A stretch of 64,000 bases of DNA from Rathayibacter sp. VKM Ac-2856 (lineage in GTDB: Bacteria > Actinomycetota > Actinomycetes > Actinomycetales > Microbacteriaceae), in NCBI RefSeq assembly GCF_013205055.1, contig NZ_JABMLF010000002.1, positions 682,178-746,177 of the forward strand. The letters are read 5' to 3'. Every line of letters begins with the position of its first letter. Positions within the stretch are counted from its first letter, which is position 1. The notes under the pieces are model-generated. The model was not told the origin of the DNA and did no database searches. It worked only from the letters and a program-made list of their open reading frames with translations. The position numbers and the translations under genes are program-made. This document shows positions 52,966 through 61,496 of the stretch, piece after piece.

Positions 52966-55296
52966 GTGCGCACCCACCGCTTGGCCCGTGTCCGCTCGAT
53001 CCTGATCGCTGCCTTCGTCGCAGTCGCGCTCACGACCGGGCTCGCCGCCCCGCCTGCTCAGGCAGCGATCCCCCGGCCCTCGAACGACGACTTCGCCTCG
53101 GCCGCCGTCGTCTCGAGCCTGCCGTTCGTCGGGACCGGGTCGCTGACGAGTGCGACCCAAGAGCCCTTCGAGCAGTCGGAGTGCACGATGGATGACCACG
53201 AGGACTTCGGGACGCACAACGTCTACTTCCCCTATACGGTCTGGTACCGCTACACGGCCCCGACCGATCAGGGGCTCACCTACACGATGAACCGGAGCGA
53301 CTTCAGCTGGGGGGCCGCCGCCTACCGCGGAACATCGCTAGAAAACCTCGAGCAGGTGAGCTGCGTGAGCCTCGAAGAGGGTCCAGAGGAGAACTTCGTG
53401 CAGGCGCGGGCCGGCGAGACGTACTTCTTCGAGGTCGGACTCGCGGATTGGGGAAGCACCCTCGATCCTGACCGCGACATCCCCTTCGTCTTCGACCTGA
53501 GCGCCTCGTCGTTCACCCCGAACACGGAGCCGGTTGGAGCGCTTCCCATCGGTACTCTGCCCACGACGATCTCTGCTTCCAACGTCACGACGAACCCGCG
53601 GATCCAGTACGGGTACGCCGGCTGTGACACCGACTACGAGCGACCGATCACGAACAACCTCTGGTATCGATTCGTCGCCTCATCGACGGGCACCGTGCAG
53701 ATCGACGTGCGCAGGAGCGATTACGGCGCTGACTTCGCGGTCTATGACGCCATCGCCGACCGTCCAGGGAATCTCATCGTCTGCCCGAAAACCAACGTCG
53801 GAGAGGGATATCCGAACAAGATCTACCTCAAGGACAATGCGGTCGCGTCGTTCCGCGTTGTCGCGGGATCGACCTACTTCATTCAGGCCGGCGCGTTCTA
53901 TCGGACCGACACCGGCAACCTCCTCATGGACGTCACCAAGGTCACTGACCTCACCGTCGGCACGCCGACGATCACCGGCAGCGTCGTCGTCGGTCGGACG
54001 CTCACCGCCAGTGCCGGCACGTGGGGCCCTTCCCCAGTGGGCTTCCGCTACCAGTGGTTCCGCAGCGGCATCGCCGTCACGGGCGCGACCGGCTCGACTT
54101 ACCAGCTGACCGCAGCGGACCAGGGCTCTCGTCTCTCGGTGGCCGTCACCGGCGCGAAGACCGGATATGCCGAGACGACGAAGAGGAGCGCATCGACGAC
54201 GGTGGTGGCCGCAGGCACCCAGACCGTCTCGGCCGGCATTCCCACGATCAGCGGCACCGCCTCCGTAGGGCGGACCATCACAGCGAACGCGGGCACATGG
54301 GGGCCGGCCCCGGTCTCCCTGTCGTACCAGTGGAATCGGAACGGGACAGCGATCGCAGGCGCGACGTCGAGCAGCTACGTCCTCGCGTCGTCGGACGGCG
54401 GAGCAGCGATCACAGTCTCCGTAACCGGCACGAAGTCCGGGTACGCGTCGGCCACCCAGACGAGCGCCTCAGTCACGGTCGTGCTCGCTCTGATGACCCT
54501 CATGCCGACTCCGACGATCAGCGGAACCACCACAGTCGGATCGATCCTGACGGCGAACGCCGGGATCTGGGACGCCGGCACCACCCTCAGCTACCAGTGG
54601 AAGCGGAACGGCGGGAACTACATCGTCGGCGCGACGTCGAAGACCTACACCGCGTCCCCTGCTGACCTGAAGGGGACGATCACGGTCTCGGTGACGGCGA
54701 CGAAGCCCGGGTACTCGCCCGCGACGAAGACGAGCGCGACGACGTCGACCATCGCCGCCGGAACTCTGACGACCGCGACTCCCGCCCTGAGCGGAACCCC
54801 CGCCGTGGGTCAGACGCTGACGGCCGTGCCCGGCACATGGGGTCCGTCGCCTGTCGTCTTCAGCTACCAGTGGAAGCGGAACGGAACCGTCGTCTCAAGC
54901 GCGACAGCGTCGACGTACACTCCGACCGCCTCGGATGTCGGCGCCTCGATCGTCGCCGTCGTGACGGGGACTAAAGCTGGATACACGACCGTGACGAAGA
55001 CGACCGCTGCTAAGACGGTCGCGCAAGGCACGCTGAGTGGACCGGCTCCGACGATCAGCGGAACCAAGAAGATCGGCTCGACCTTGACGGCCGTACCGGG
55101 AAGCTGGGCACCGGCACCGGTGACCCTGAGCTACCAGTGGTACCGGAACGGCTCGGCGATCAGCGGCGCCAAGAGCGCGACGTACAAGCCGGTGGCCGCG
55201 GACAAAGGCAAGACTCTGACCGTCACGGTCACCGGAACGAAGACCGGCTACTTGACGCTGAGGCGAAGCAGCGCAGCGACGACTGCGATCGGCTGA
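52966..55296 (+). CDS. Secreted protein with five Ig-like repeats
   Basis: A 776-residue exported protein (GTG start; signal peptide ending PPAQAA). Residues about 40-325 hold two related beta-rich domains of the type seen in surface proteins (NDDFASAAVVSSLPF, VWYRYTAP; then NLWYRFVASSTGTVQIDV). They are followed by five repeats of about 90 residues starting near 333, 425, 516, 605 and 694. Each repeat has the pattern PTISG..VG.TLTA..G.W, SYQW.RNG and ..VTGTK.GY. These resemble bacterial Ig-like repeats of adhesins and wall-associated proteins. No sortase signal or SLH domain is present. GC is lower than local average, suggesting transfer. Confidence 0.8.
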   Translation: MRTHRLARVRSILIAAFVAVALTTGLAAPPAQAAIPRPSNDDFASAAVVSSLPFVGTGSLTSATQEPFEQSECTMDDHEDFGTHNVYFPYTVWYRYTAPTDQGLTYTMNRSDFSWGAAAYRGTSLENLEQVSCVSLEEGPEENFVQARAGETYFFEVGLADWGSTLDPDRDIPFVFDLSASSFTPNTEPVGALPIGTLPTTISASNVTTNPRIQYGYAGCDTDYERPITNNLWYRFVASSTGTVQIDVRRSDYGADFAVYDAIADRPGNLIVCPKTNVGEGYPNKIYLKDNAVASFRVVAGSTYFIQAGAFYRTDTGNLLMDVTKVTDLTVGTPTITGSVVVGRTLTASAGTWGPSPVGFRYQWFRSGIAVTGATGSTYQLTAADQGSRLSVAVTGAKTGYAETTKRSASTTVVAAGTQTVSAGIPTISGTASVGRTITANAGTWGPAPVSLSYQWNRNGTAIAGATSSSYVLASSDGGAAITVSVTGTKSGYASATQTSASVTVVLALMTLMPTPTISGTTTVGSILTANAGIWDAGTTLSYQWKRNGGNYIVGATSKTYTASPADLKGTITVSVTATKPGYSPATKTSATTSTIAAGTLTTATPALSGTPAVGQTLTAVPGTWGPSPVVFSYQWKRNGTVVSSATASTYTPTASDVGASIVAVVTGTKAGYTTVTKTTAAKTVAQGTLSGPAPTISGTKKIGSTLTAVPGSWAPAPVTLSYQWYRNGSAISGAKSATYKPVAADKGKTLTVTVTGTKTGYLTLRRSSAATTAIG

Positions 55297-55340
55297 GCCC
55301 GGGCCCGGCGACGGGTCTTACCTCTACAGACCACGCGCCT

Positions 55341-55396
55341 GAGTCGCCCGAGAAGGTTCGTTCCCGGGCGGTGGAACGAGCCTTCTCGGGCGACTC
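55341..55396. repeat. 56-bp palindromic element (family 3)
   Basis: Arms of 23 bp (one G-T mismatch) with loop ccgggcggtg, 44 bases after the Ig-repeat gene. It could act as its terminator. Confidence 0.85.
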
Positions 55397-55472
55397 AGCG
55401 GGCGGGATGCGGGATGCGGGCTGGGCGGCGAGGCTCCAGTGGCCCACTCGACGCTTGGCGAGCCCGAGCGGC

Positions 55473-55621
55473 GAGTCGCCCGAGAAGGTTCGTTCTCGGG
55501 CGGTAGAACGAGCCTTCTCGGGCGACTCGGCGGGTGCGGGGGCTTCTGCGGGCGGATCAGGGCGGCGATCCGTCGCGAATGGCTCCTTCGGAGGCGGGGA
55601 GGGAGCCGTTCGTGACGGATC
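55473..55621. repeat. Right composite repeat: family 3 plus family 4 palindromes
   Basis: The family 3 element occupies 55473-55528 (loop tcgggcggta). The family 4 element spans 55567-55621, with arms gatccgtcgcgaatggctcc and ggagccgttcgtgacggatc. This repeats the order found at 51889-52027, in direct orientation. Confidence 0.85.
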
Positions 55622-55639
55622 GATCGGGGGCGGGGCGGG

Positions 55640-57205
55640 TCAGCGGTCCCGCGGGTCCGGGTCCGGGGGCGGGAGCGCGGAGGCGTGCTCGGGGAGGACG
55701 CCGAGGCGGTGGCGGCCGTGGAGGCGGAACCACAGCAGGCCGGTGGTGACGACCGCGGCGACGACGATCAGGGCGATCCAGCGGAGGGGGCCGTCGCCGT
55801 AGACCTCGGTGCGGGGCCAGGCGAGGTTCACGGTCATCGCGGCGCCCCAGAGCACGGCGACGACGTTGACGGGCAGGCCGAGGCGGCCGAGGGAGAAGTA
55901 GCCGGCGGGCGCGTCGGCGGTGGGCCAGCGGCCGCGGAGGCGGCGGACCAGCAGGGGCACGGTGACCAGCAGGTAGGCGAGGTAGATCAGGATGACGGCG
56001 ACGCTCGTGACGGCGGTGAAGATCTCGGGGGTGCCGATGTTGACGACGAGGATCAGCACGGCGAGCACGCCGATCAGCACGGCCGGCGCGACCGGGGTGC
56101 GGCGGCGCGGGTCGACGCGGGCGAGCAGGGCGCTGCCGGGCAGGGCGTTGTCGCGCGCCATCGCGAAGACCAGGCGGATGCCCGCGGTGTGCACGGCGAG
56201 TGCGCAGACGGTGATCGCGACGACGATGCAGCCGAGGAAGACCGAGCCGAGCGGTCCGCCGAGCACCTGGAGGACCACGAGCTGCAGGCCGCCGGACGGG
56301 GAGCCGAGCGCGGGGTCGGCGAGGTCGGGTGCGGCGAGGAGGCCGAAGAGGATGATCAGGCCGCCGAGCACGAACGAGGCGGTGATCGCGCGGAGGATGG
56401 CGGTCGGGGCGGTGCGGCGCGGATCGACGGTCTCCTCGCCGAGCGAGCCGGCGGTGTCGAAGCCGTACATCACGTAGGCGGAGGCGATCGCGGCGATGAG
56501 GAACGCGCCGAGGTAGCCGCCCGGCGCGCCGTCGCCGCGTCCCGTCGTCTCCAGGACGACGCTCGGCGGGTTGACCGCGTTGGCGGCGAGGACGACGACG
56601 AGCAGGACCGCGGCGACCAGCTCGATCAGGACTCCGGCGCTGTTGATCCGCGCCATCAGCCGCACGCCGACCGCGTTGACGGCGGTCGTGAACGCCACCA
56701 GGATCGCGCCCCAGAGGACGGCGCTGACGCCGGCGCTCGTGCCGGAGCCGTCGCCGAGGAGCTGGAAGCCGCTCCAGAGCTGCGGCAGCGTGGTCTGGTA
56801 GGCCAGCACGACGGCGGCGAGCGAGACGACGGAGGCGAGGGCCATGATCCAGCCGGCGAGCCAGCTGACCGTCGGGCCGGCCAGGCGCTTGCTCCAGTTG
56901 TAGACGGAGCCGGCGACCGGGTAGCGCGCGGCGAGCTCGGCGAAGCAGAGCGCCACGGCGAGCTGCCCGGCGAACACGAGCGGCCAGGACCACCAGTAGG
57001 CGGGGCCGCCGTTCGCGTAGCCGAAGGAGAAGAGCTGGAAGGTGCCGGTCAGGATCGAGATGTAGCTGACTCCCGCGGCGAAGCTGCCGAAGCGGCCGAT
57101 CCCGCGGGTGAGGGTCTGGCGGTAGCCGGACTCGGCCATGCCGTCGTCGGGGACGGCCGGCGGAGTGTCGGCGGGCGGGTCGGCGGACCTCGCATCGGCG
57201 GACAT
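55640..57205 (-). CDS. APC-family amino acid/amine permease
   Basis: A 521-residue permease with twelve hydrophobic segments. GSFAAGVSYISILTGTFQLF, ELAARYPVAGSVYNWSKRL and YVMYGFDTAGSLGEETVDPR match the amino acid/choline/GABA permease (ACT) branch of the APC family. It probably imports an amine or amino acid as a nitrogen source. It lies near the N-methyltryptophan/sarcosine oxidase gene on the same strand, so the pair may serve uptake and oxidation of an amine. The two are separated by 508 bases of repeats. Confidence 0.88.
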   Translation of the reverse strand: MSADARSADPPADTPPAVPDDGMAESGYRQTLTRGIGRFGSFAAGVSYISILTGTFQLFSFGYANGGPAYWWSWPLVFAGQLAVALCFAELAARYPVAGSVYNWSKRLAGPTVSWLAGWIMALASVVSLAAVVLAYQTTLPQLWSGFQLLGDGSGTSAGVSAVLWGAILVAFTTAVNAVGVRLMARINSAGVLIELVAAVLLVVVLAANAVNPPSVVLETTGRGDGAPGGYLGAFLIAAIASAYVMYGFDTAGSLGEETVDPRRTAPTAILRAITASFVLGGLIILFGLLAAPDLADPALGSPSGGLQLVVLQVLGGPLGSVFLGCIVVAITVCALAVHTAGIRLVFAMARDNALPGSALLARVDPRRRTPVAPAVLIGVLAVLILVVNIGTPEIFTAVTSVAVILIYLAYLLVTVPLLVRRLRGRWPTADAPAGYFSLGRLGLPVNVVAVLWGAAMTVNLAWPRTEVYGDGPLRWIALIVVAAVVTTGLLWFRLHGRHRLGVLPEHASALPPPDPDPRDR

Positions 57206-57713
57206 GGGCGCCTCCTCGCACGGGGTCGGGCGCGTGCGAGGTCAGGATGGCAGGCCTCGGCGGCGCGAGGGGTGCGGAGGCACGGACGGGGTGGGTCTCG
57301 ATACGCCGCTGCGCGGCCACTCGACCAGCATGGGCGCCGCCGCTGCGCGGCTGGTCGACCGGCCTGCAAGCGGGCGGGTCTCGATACGCCGCTGCGCGGC
57401 TACTCGACCCGCATGGGGGCGCCGTTGCGGCGGGGGCACTCGGACGGCGGGGGTGCGAGAGGACTCGGGGTGGGGTGCGGCGGGGATTCAGAGCCCGCCG
57501 AGCGTCCAGTCGCGGGTGGCGCCGGGGCGAGTGGACGCGGGAGGGGGGCTGCTCGGGGCGCGGGGCCCGTTGCGGGTCCGGTCGCGAGTCGTGCTGATCG
57601 AGGAGCCCGCGAAGCGGGCGCATCGAGACCCACGCGGAGGGTGTCGGCGGGGCTGGTCGACGCGCGGAGACGGCGGGCGGGTCCTCCTCCACAGCCGATC
57701 GGGCGCACGGCTC
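57206..57713. repeat. Scattered family 1 repeat arms
   Basis: Right arms lie at 57293-57332 and 57376-57414, and a degenerate left arm at 57591-57631 (guide sequence cgaggagcccgcgaagcggg). They are not paired into complete elements. No gene is seen. The minus-strand permease promoter must lie in the first part. Confidence 0.75.
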
Positions 57714-58973
57714 TCAGCCCAGGATGGGCGCCGCGACCGGCGGTGTCACCCCGAACGCCGAGACGTCCTCGCTGGTCGTGCCGTCGAGGGCGAGCTCGGC
57801 GAGGACGCGGCCGATGGTCGGCGTGAACTTGAAGGCGTGCCCGGCGCCGAGGCCGACCAGGATGTCGGGGTGCTCGTCCAGCGGCCCGAGGATGAACCGG
57901 CGGTCAGGCGTGAGCGCGTACTGGCAGGTGACGGTGCGCAGCACCTCGCCGGCCGCCGGGAGCACGGCGCCGACGAAGCCGGTCAGCTCGTCCAGCAGCT
58001 CGGCCGAGGGCACGAAGGTGCGCTCGCGCGGGGCCATCAGGTTGTCGGAGACGTCGCGCGCGGCCTTGATCGTCGGCTCGCCGTAGGTGGGGAAGCCGTA
58101 GAAGCAGTGCTCGTCCTCCCAGATCCAGACAGGGAAGCGCTCGCGGTCGAAGACGCTCGGGTCGGCCGGCGCGAAGTAGCTGACCTGCTCCTGCATCGTG
58201 ACGAGCGGGATCTCGGCGCCCAGCGGTGCGAGCAGCTCGTTCGTCCAGGCGTCGGCGGCGAGGACCACCTTGCCCGCGCGCACGTCGCCGCTCGCGGTGC
58301 GCACGACGACGCCGCCCTCGCCCGGGATCAGCGCCTCCACCGGCGTGCGATCGCGGATCACGGCGCCGTGCTGCCGGGCCCGCAGCTGCAGCACCGCGAC
58401 CGAGCGGGCGGCGTGCACGATGCCGGAGTCGGCGGTGAAGACGGTCTGCGTGCCCTCGGGCAGCGAGAACTGCGGCCAGCGCTCGGCGACCTCGGCCGGC
58501 GTGAGCAGCTCGAACGGGACTCCGCTCTCGGTGAGGCTCGAGCGGAACGCCTCGGCGGAGTAGGGGCTGCCGGCCGGGAAGAAGACCAGCCCGCCGGTGA
58601 TCGTGACCAGCGTCTCGCCCGACTCGGCCTCGAGGTCGGCCCAGTCGAGGTAGGCCGACTGCGCGAGCCGCACGTACTCGGGGGCGCCGTAGGAGGTGCG
58701 CAGGATGCGCGAGGTGTCGTGCGAGGCGCCGCGCACGTGGCCGAGCTCGAACTGCTCGAACGCGACGACCCGGGCGCCGCGACGGGCGAGGTGGTAGGCG
58801 GCAGCGCTGCCGAGAGCGCCCATCCCGACGACGGCGACGTCGAACTCCTCGGGAGTGGACTCCGCGGTGGCTGAGTTCTCGGAGGCGGACTCCTCGGCAG
58901 CTGAGTTCTCGGCGGCGGAGTCCTCGGCGGCGGAGTCCTCGGGGGCGGAGTCCTCGGGAACGGACTGGTTCAT
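57714..58973 (-). CDS. solA: N-methyl-L-tryptophan/sarcosine oxidase family flavoenzyme
   Basis: A 419-residue oxidase that demethylates N-methyl amino acids to aldehyde and hydrogen peroxide. FAD-binding VAVVGMGALGSAAAYHLARR follows a long acidic N-terminal tail. FELGHVRGASHDTSRILRTSY and HAFKFTPTIGRVLAELAL are family motifs. Cys350 in TVTCQYALTPDRRF is the expected covalent FAD attachment site. The first about 35 residues are five-residue repeats of the EDSAA type, not found in the family, encoded by 15-bp direct repeats. It is divergent from a tandem IclR regulator. Confidence 0.87.
   Translation of the reverse strand: MNQSVPEDSAPEDSAAEDSAAENSAAEESASENSATAESTPEEFDVAVVGMGALGSAAAYHLARRGARVVAFEQFELGHVRGASHDTSRILRTSYGAPEYVRLAQSAYLDWADLEAESGETLVTITGGLVFFPAGSPYSAEAFRSSLTESGVPFELLTPAEVAERWPQFSLPEGTQTVFTADSGIVHAARSVAVLQLRARQHGAVIRDRTPVEALIPGEGGVVVRTASGDVRAGKVVLAADAWTNELLAPLGAEIPLVTMQEQVSYFAPADPSVFDRERFPVWIWEDEHCFYGFPTYGEPTIKAARDVSDNLMAPRERTFVPSAELLDELTGFVGAVLPAAGEVLRTVTCQYALTPDRRFILGPLDEHPDILVGLGAGHAFKFTPTIGRVLAELALDGTTSEDVSAFGVTPPVAAPILG
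58873..58965. repeat. 15-bp direct repeats in the 5' end of the oxidase gene
   Basis: About six degenerate copies of gcggagtcctcggcg in phase with codons encode the acidic EDSAA-type tail. In-phase slippage would change tail length without breaking the frame. Confidence 0.8.
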
Positions 58974-59107
58974 GGCGGCTCCTCGGAGGGGATGCGGGTG
59001 GCGCGGACGCGGGACCACCCTAGGAACGGCGTAGGTCGCGCCCCTCGCCCAGGACCGCAGGACGCAATAGTCTGCGCGGAGAATTGCGGTTCTGTGGAGG
59101 GCGGCTG

Positions 59108-60592
59108 ATGAGCGCACGCGTGACGACGGGCCTCCGGGTGGTGCGGCTGCTCGGCGAGCGGCCGGATCCGACGGCGCCGCTCGGGGTCGGGGTGATCGCC
59201 GCCGCGCTCGGGGCGCCGCTCAGCTCGGTGTCGCGGATGTGCGCGGAGCTGGAGCGGACGGGGCTGATCGAGCGCGGCGCGGACTACGGCAGCTACCGTC
59301 TGGGCGCGGTCGCCGTGCGGCTCTCGGGGCGGGCCGCGGCGCCGGTGGCGCGGTCGCTCCGCTTCGCCCTGACGCTCGCCGCGCAGCAGACCGGCGAGAC
59401 CGTCGTGCTCGCCGCCGGGGCGCCCGGGGCGATGCGGGTGATCGGCAGCGTCCTCTCCTCGTGGACGCTGCACTCCCCCGCGGCGGTGGGCGAGCGGATC
59501 GACGACGCCGACAGCGCGATCGCGCGGGCCGCCGATCCGCAGGATCTCGGCGACGACACCGTGGTGGAGACCGCCGAGGGGCTGCGCGTCGAGATCGCGA
59601 CACCGCTGCTGACGCCCGCGGGCGAGTGCGCGGCGGTGCTGGCCGTGCGGCTGCCGGCGGTCCGGCTGCGCGAGAACGGCCCGCGGATCCGGCGGGCGCT
59701 CGCGGTCGCGCGCCGGAGCATCGAGGCGGCGCTCGGCGCGGAGCGGATGCGGGGTGCGGACGAACCGCAGGTCCTGGCCGATGCGGCGGCGGCAGCCGCG
59801 GACGGCGCGCGCACGGACGGCGCGCCCGCGGCCACCCCTCCGACCGGCGGATCCGGCGGCTCCGGCGCCTCCGCCCTGCACGCGGTCCTGCCGCTCCTGC
59901 AGCACCTCGCCGACGGGCCGGACACCGTCGCCGGCGCCGCGCGCGCGACCGGCCTCCGCCGCGACCGCACCGGACGGCTGCTCGACGCGTGCGTCGCGGC
60001 GGGCGTGGTGGAGCGGGGCGCCGACGGGGAGTTCCGCGTCGCCTGGGTCGTGCACGGCTGGTTCCGGGCGGCCGCCGCTCCGCTGATCGTGTCGCGCGGC
60101 GGGCCACTGGTCGCGGAGGCGGCGCGGAGCCTGCGCGCCTGTGCCTTCGTGACCGTACTCGCGGGGATGCGCAGCCTCACCCTGGTCGAGGAGCTGAGCG
60201 TGCTGGACGGGAGCCTCGCCGGCGACGGCCTCGCGATGCTCCCGTGGCTCGGCCGCGCCCACCCGATCGTCGGCTCGGACGGCGGCCCGACCATGCTGAT
60301 GGATCTCGAGCCGGACGAGCTCGCGCAGCTCTTCCCGGCGCGGCACACCCCGCGCGAGCTGGCGCGGTTCGTCCGCCGGGTGCAGACCGTCCGCCGCGAC
60401 GGCGTCCTCTCGATGCAGGCCTACGACGACGCGGGCATGGTCTCGATCTCGGCGCCGATCCGCGACGCGAGCGGCGCCGTCGTCGCGGCCGCGTGCCTGG
60501 TGGGCATGGCCGACGACGTCACGGCGCGCTCCCGTGAACTGGAGCGGGCCGCGATCCGGCTCGCGGAGGCGGTGTCGGCGGTCCTGCGCTGA
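59108..60592 (+). CDS. Tandem IclR-like transcriptional regulator
   Basis: A 494-residue protein made of two IclR-like halves. The first half has a winged helix (VIAAALGAPLSSVSRMCAEL, about 30-49) and an effector domain (RVIGSVLSSWTLHSPAAVGE). A Gly/Ser/Ala linker (about 225-255) follows. The second winged helix is GAARATGLRRDRTGRLLDAC, with effector region LARFVRRVQTVRRDGVLSM and VSISAPIRDASGAVVAAA. Standard IclR proteins have one such module (about 260 residues). The ATG at 59108 has ggagggc upstream. It is divergent from the oxidase gene and likely controls it. Confidence 0.82.
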   Translation: MSARVTTGLRVVRLLGERPDPTAPLGVGVIAAALGAPLSSVSRMCAELERTGLIERGADYGSYRLGAVAVRLSGRAAAPVARSLRFALTLAAQQTGETVVLAAGAPGAMRVIGSVLSSWTLHSPAAVGERIDDADSAIARAADPQDLGDDTVVETAEGLRVEIATPLLTPAGECAAVLAVRLPAVRLRENGPRIRRALAVARRSIEAALGAERMRGADEPQVLADAAAAAADGARTDGAPAATPPTGGSGGSGASALHAVLPLLQHLADGPDTVAGAARATGLRRDRTGRLLDACVAAGVVERGADGEFRVAWVVHGWFRAAAAPLIVSRGGPLVAEAARSLRACAFVTVLAGMRSLTLVEELSVLDGSLAGDGLAMLPWLGRAHPIVGSDGGPTMLMDLEPDELAQLFPARHTPRELARFVRRVQTVRRDGVLSMQAYDDAGMVSISAPIRDASGAVVAAACLVGMADDVTARSRELERAAIRLAEAVSAVLR

Positions 60593-61028
60593 CGGCGCCC
60601 GCTCGCTCCCCTCCGCCGGGCGGCAGCGCGGATCGGCGGAGCGGCCGGCCATGAGCACGGGTACTTCCGCCTAGCCGCGGCGAACGAGCGGGAGAGTTGC
60701 CGCGCCGGAGACATCGGGCGATGACACGGGGAGGCCGGGCGCGGAGAGGAGCGGTCTTCCCGCGCCAGGGCGCGGAACGGCGGGTGCGAGCGGGCGAGCG
60801 GAGTCGCGACTCCAGCGAGGACGAGACCGGGGCCGGACCTCAGGATGCAGGCGCCGACCCGGAGGAGAGCGGTCCTCCGAGCATGTCCCTGAGAGCACCC
60901 GACCGTACCCTGAGAGCGCTCTCCACCTGAGCGCACGCCACTCGCCGACCGGGCGCGGACACCCTCCGCGCCGAGGAGACTCCGCCAGGTGATCCCCGGG
61001 GAGCCCCACCACCGAAGAAAGGCACCAC
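60593..61028. other. Intergenic region, nothing firm
   Basis: A 436-base gap. A hairpin-like pair (cgcggcgaac/agttgccgcg, one bulge) sits near 60676-60705 and may terminate the IclR gene. A 77-codon open frame (60697-60930) has a composition typical of non-coding GC-rich DNA. The last part should hold the promoter of the next gene. Confidence 0.4.
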
Positions 61029-61379
61029 GTGGAACAGGAGAGACGACGCCTCCGACTGCTCCTGGCCGTCCGCGCCTTCGAGGAGGGCGGAGCGGCGCGG
61101 GCGAGCGCCTTCACCCTTCTCGACGAGAAGTCCGACGCCGAGGCTCTCGCGCAGCTGGACGCGGACGTCCGCTCCCTCGTCGACGCCGGCCTCCTGCGCC
61201 AGGAGCACCGCGAGTCGGGGACCTGGACGGCGCACCTGACGCCGAAGGGCGAGGAGCTGGTCTTCGCCCACACGGCCTCCCTGTGGCTGGCGCCCGTCGT
61301 CGCGTCCATCGCGACCGCTCCCCCCGCCGCCGCCCAGGACGCGCGCGGCCCGCGCGAGTGGACGCGCACCGGCCCCTGA
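61029..61379 (+). CDS. Small winged-helix-like protein, 116 aa
   Basis: GTG start preceded by aaagg. The protein LLLAVRAFEEGGAARAS...LAQLDADVRSLVDAGLLRQE...LTPKGEELVF has the helix-helix-wing pattern of PadR/MarR-type winged-helix domains (LTPKG at the wing end). A low-complexity tail follows. It could be a small DNA-binding regulator; the identification is by pattern only. Confidence 0.55.
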   Translation: MEQERRRLRLLLAVRAFEEGGAARASAFTLLDEKSDAEALAQLDADVRSLVDAGLLRQEHRESGTWTAHLTPKGEELVFAHTASLWLAPVVASIATAPPAAAQDARGPREWTRTGP

Positions 61380-61496
61380 CCCGCGCGCAGACCCCCGTCC
61401 GCGTCCACTCGCGTCCGAGTGCCCGCGCGAGTCGACGCGGGGCGGGGCCTGGAGCCCAGGCAGGGCCCGGTGAGCGTCCGGTCGCGAGGCGCCGCG

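Noticed and set aside
57714-59117. A longer oxidase start at 59117
   Set aside because: It would overlap the divergent IclR start and adds 48 residues of non-family sequence; the ATG at 58973 is better placed.
60697-60930. A 77-codon plus-strand gene
   Set aside because: Composition is Arg/Gly-rich non-coding type, with no ribosome site and no recognisable domain.
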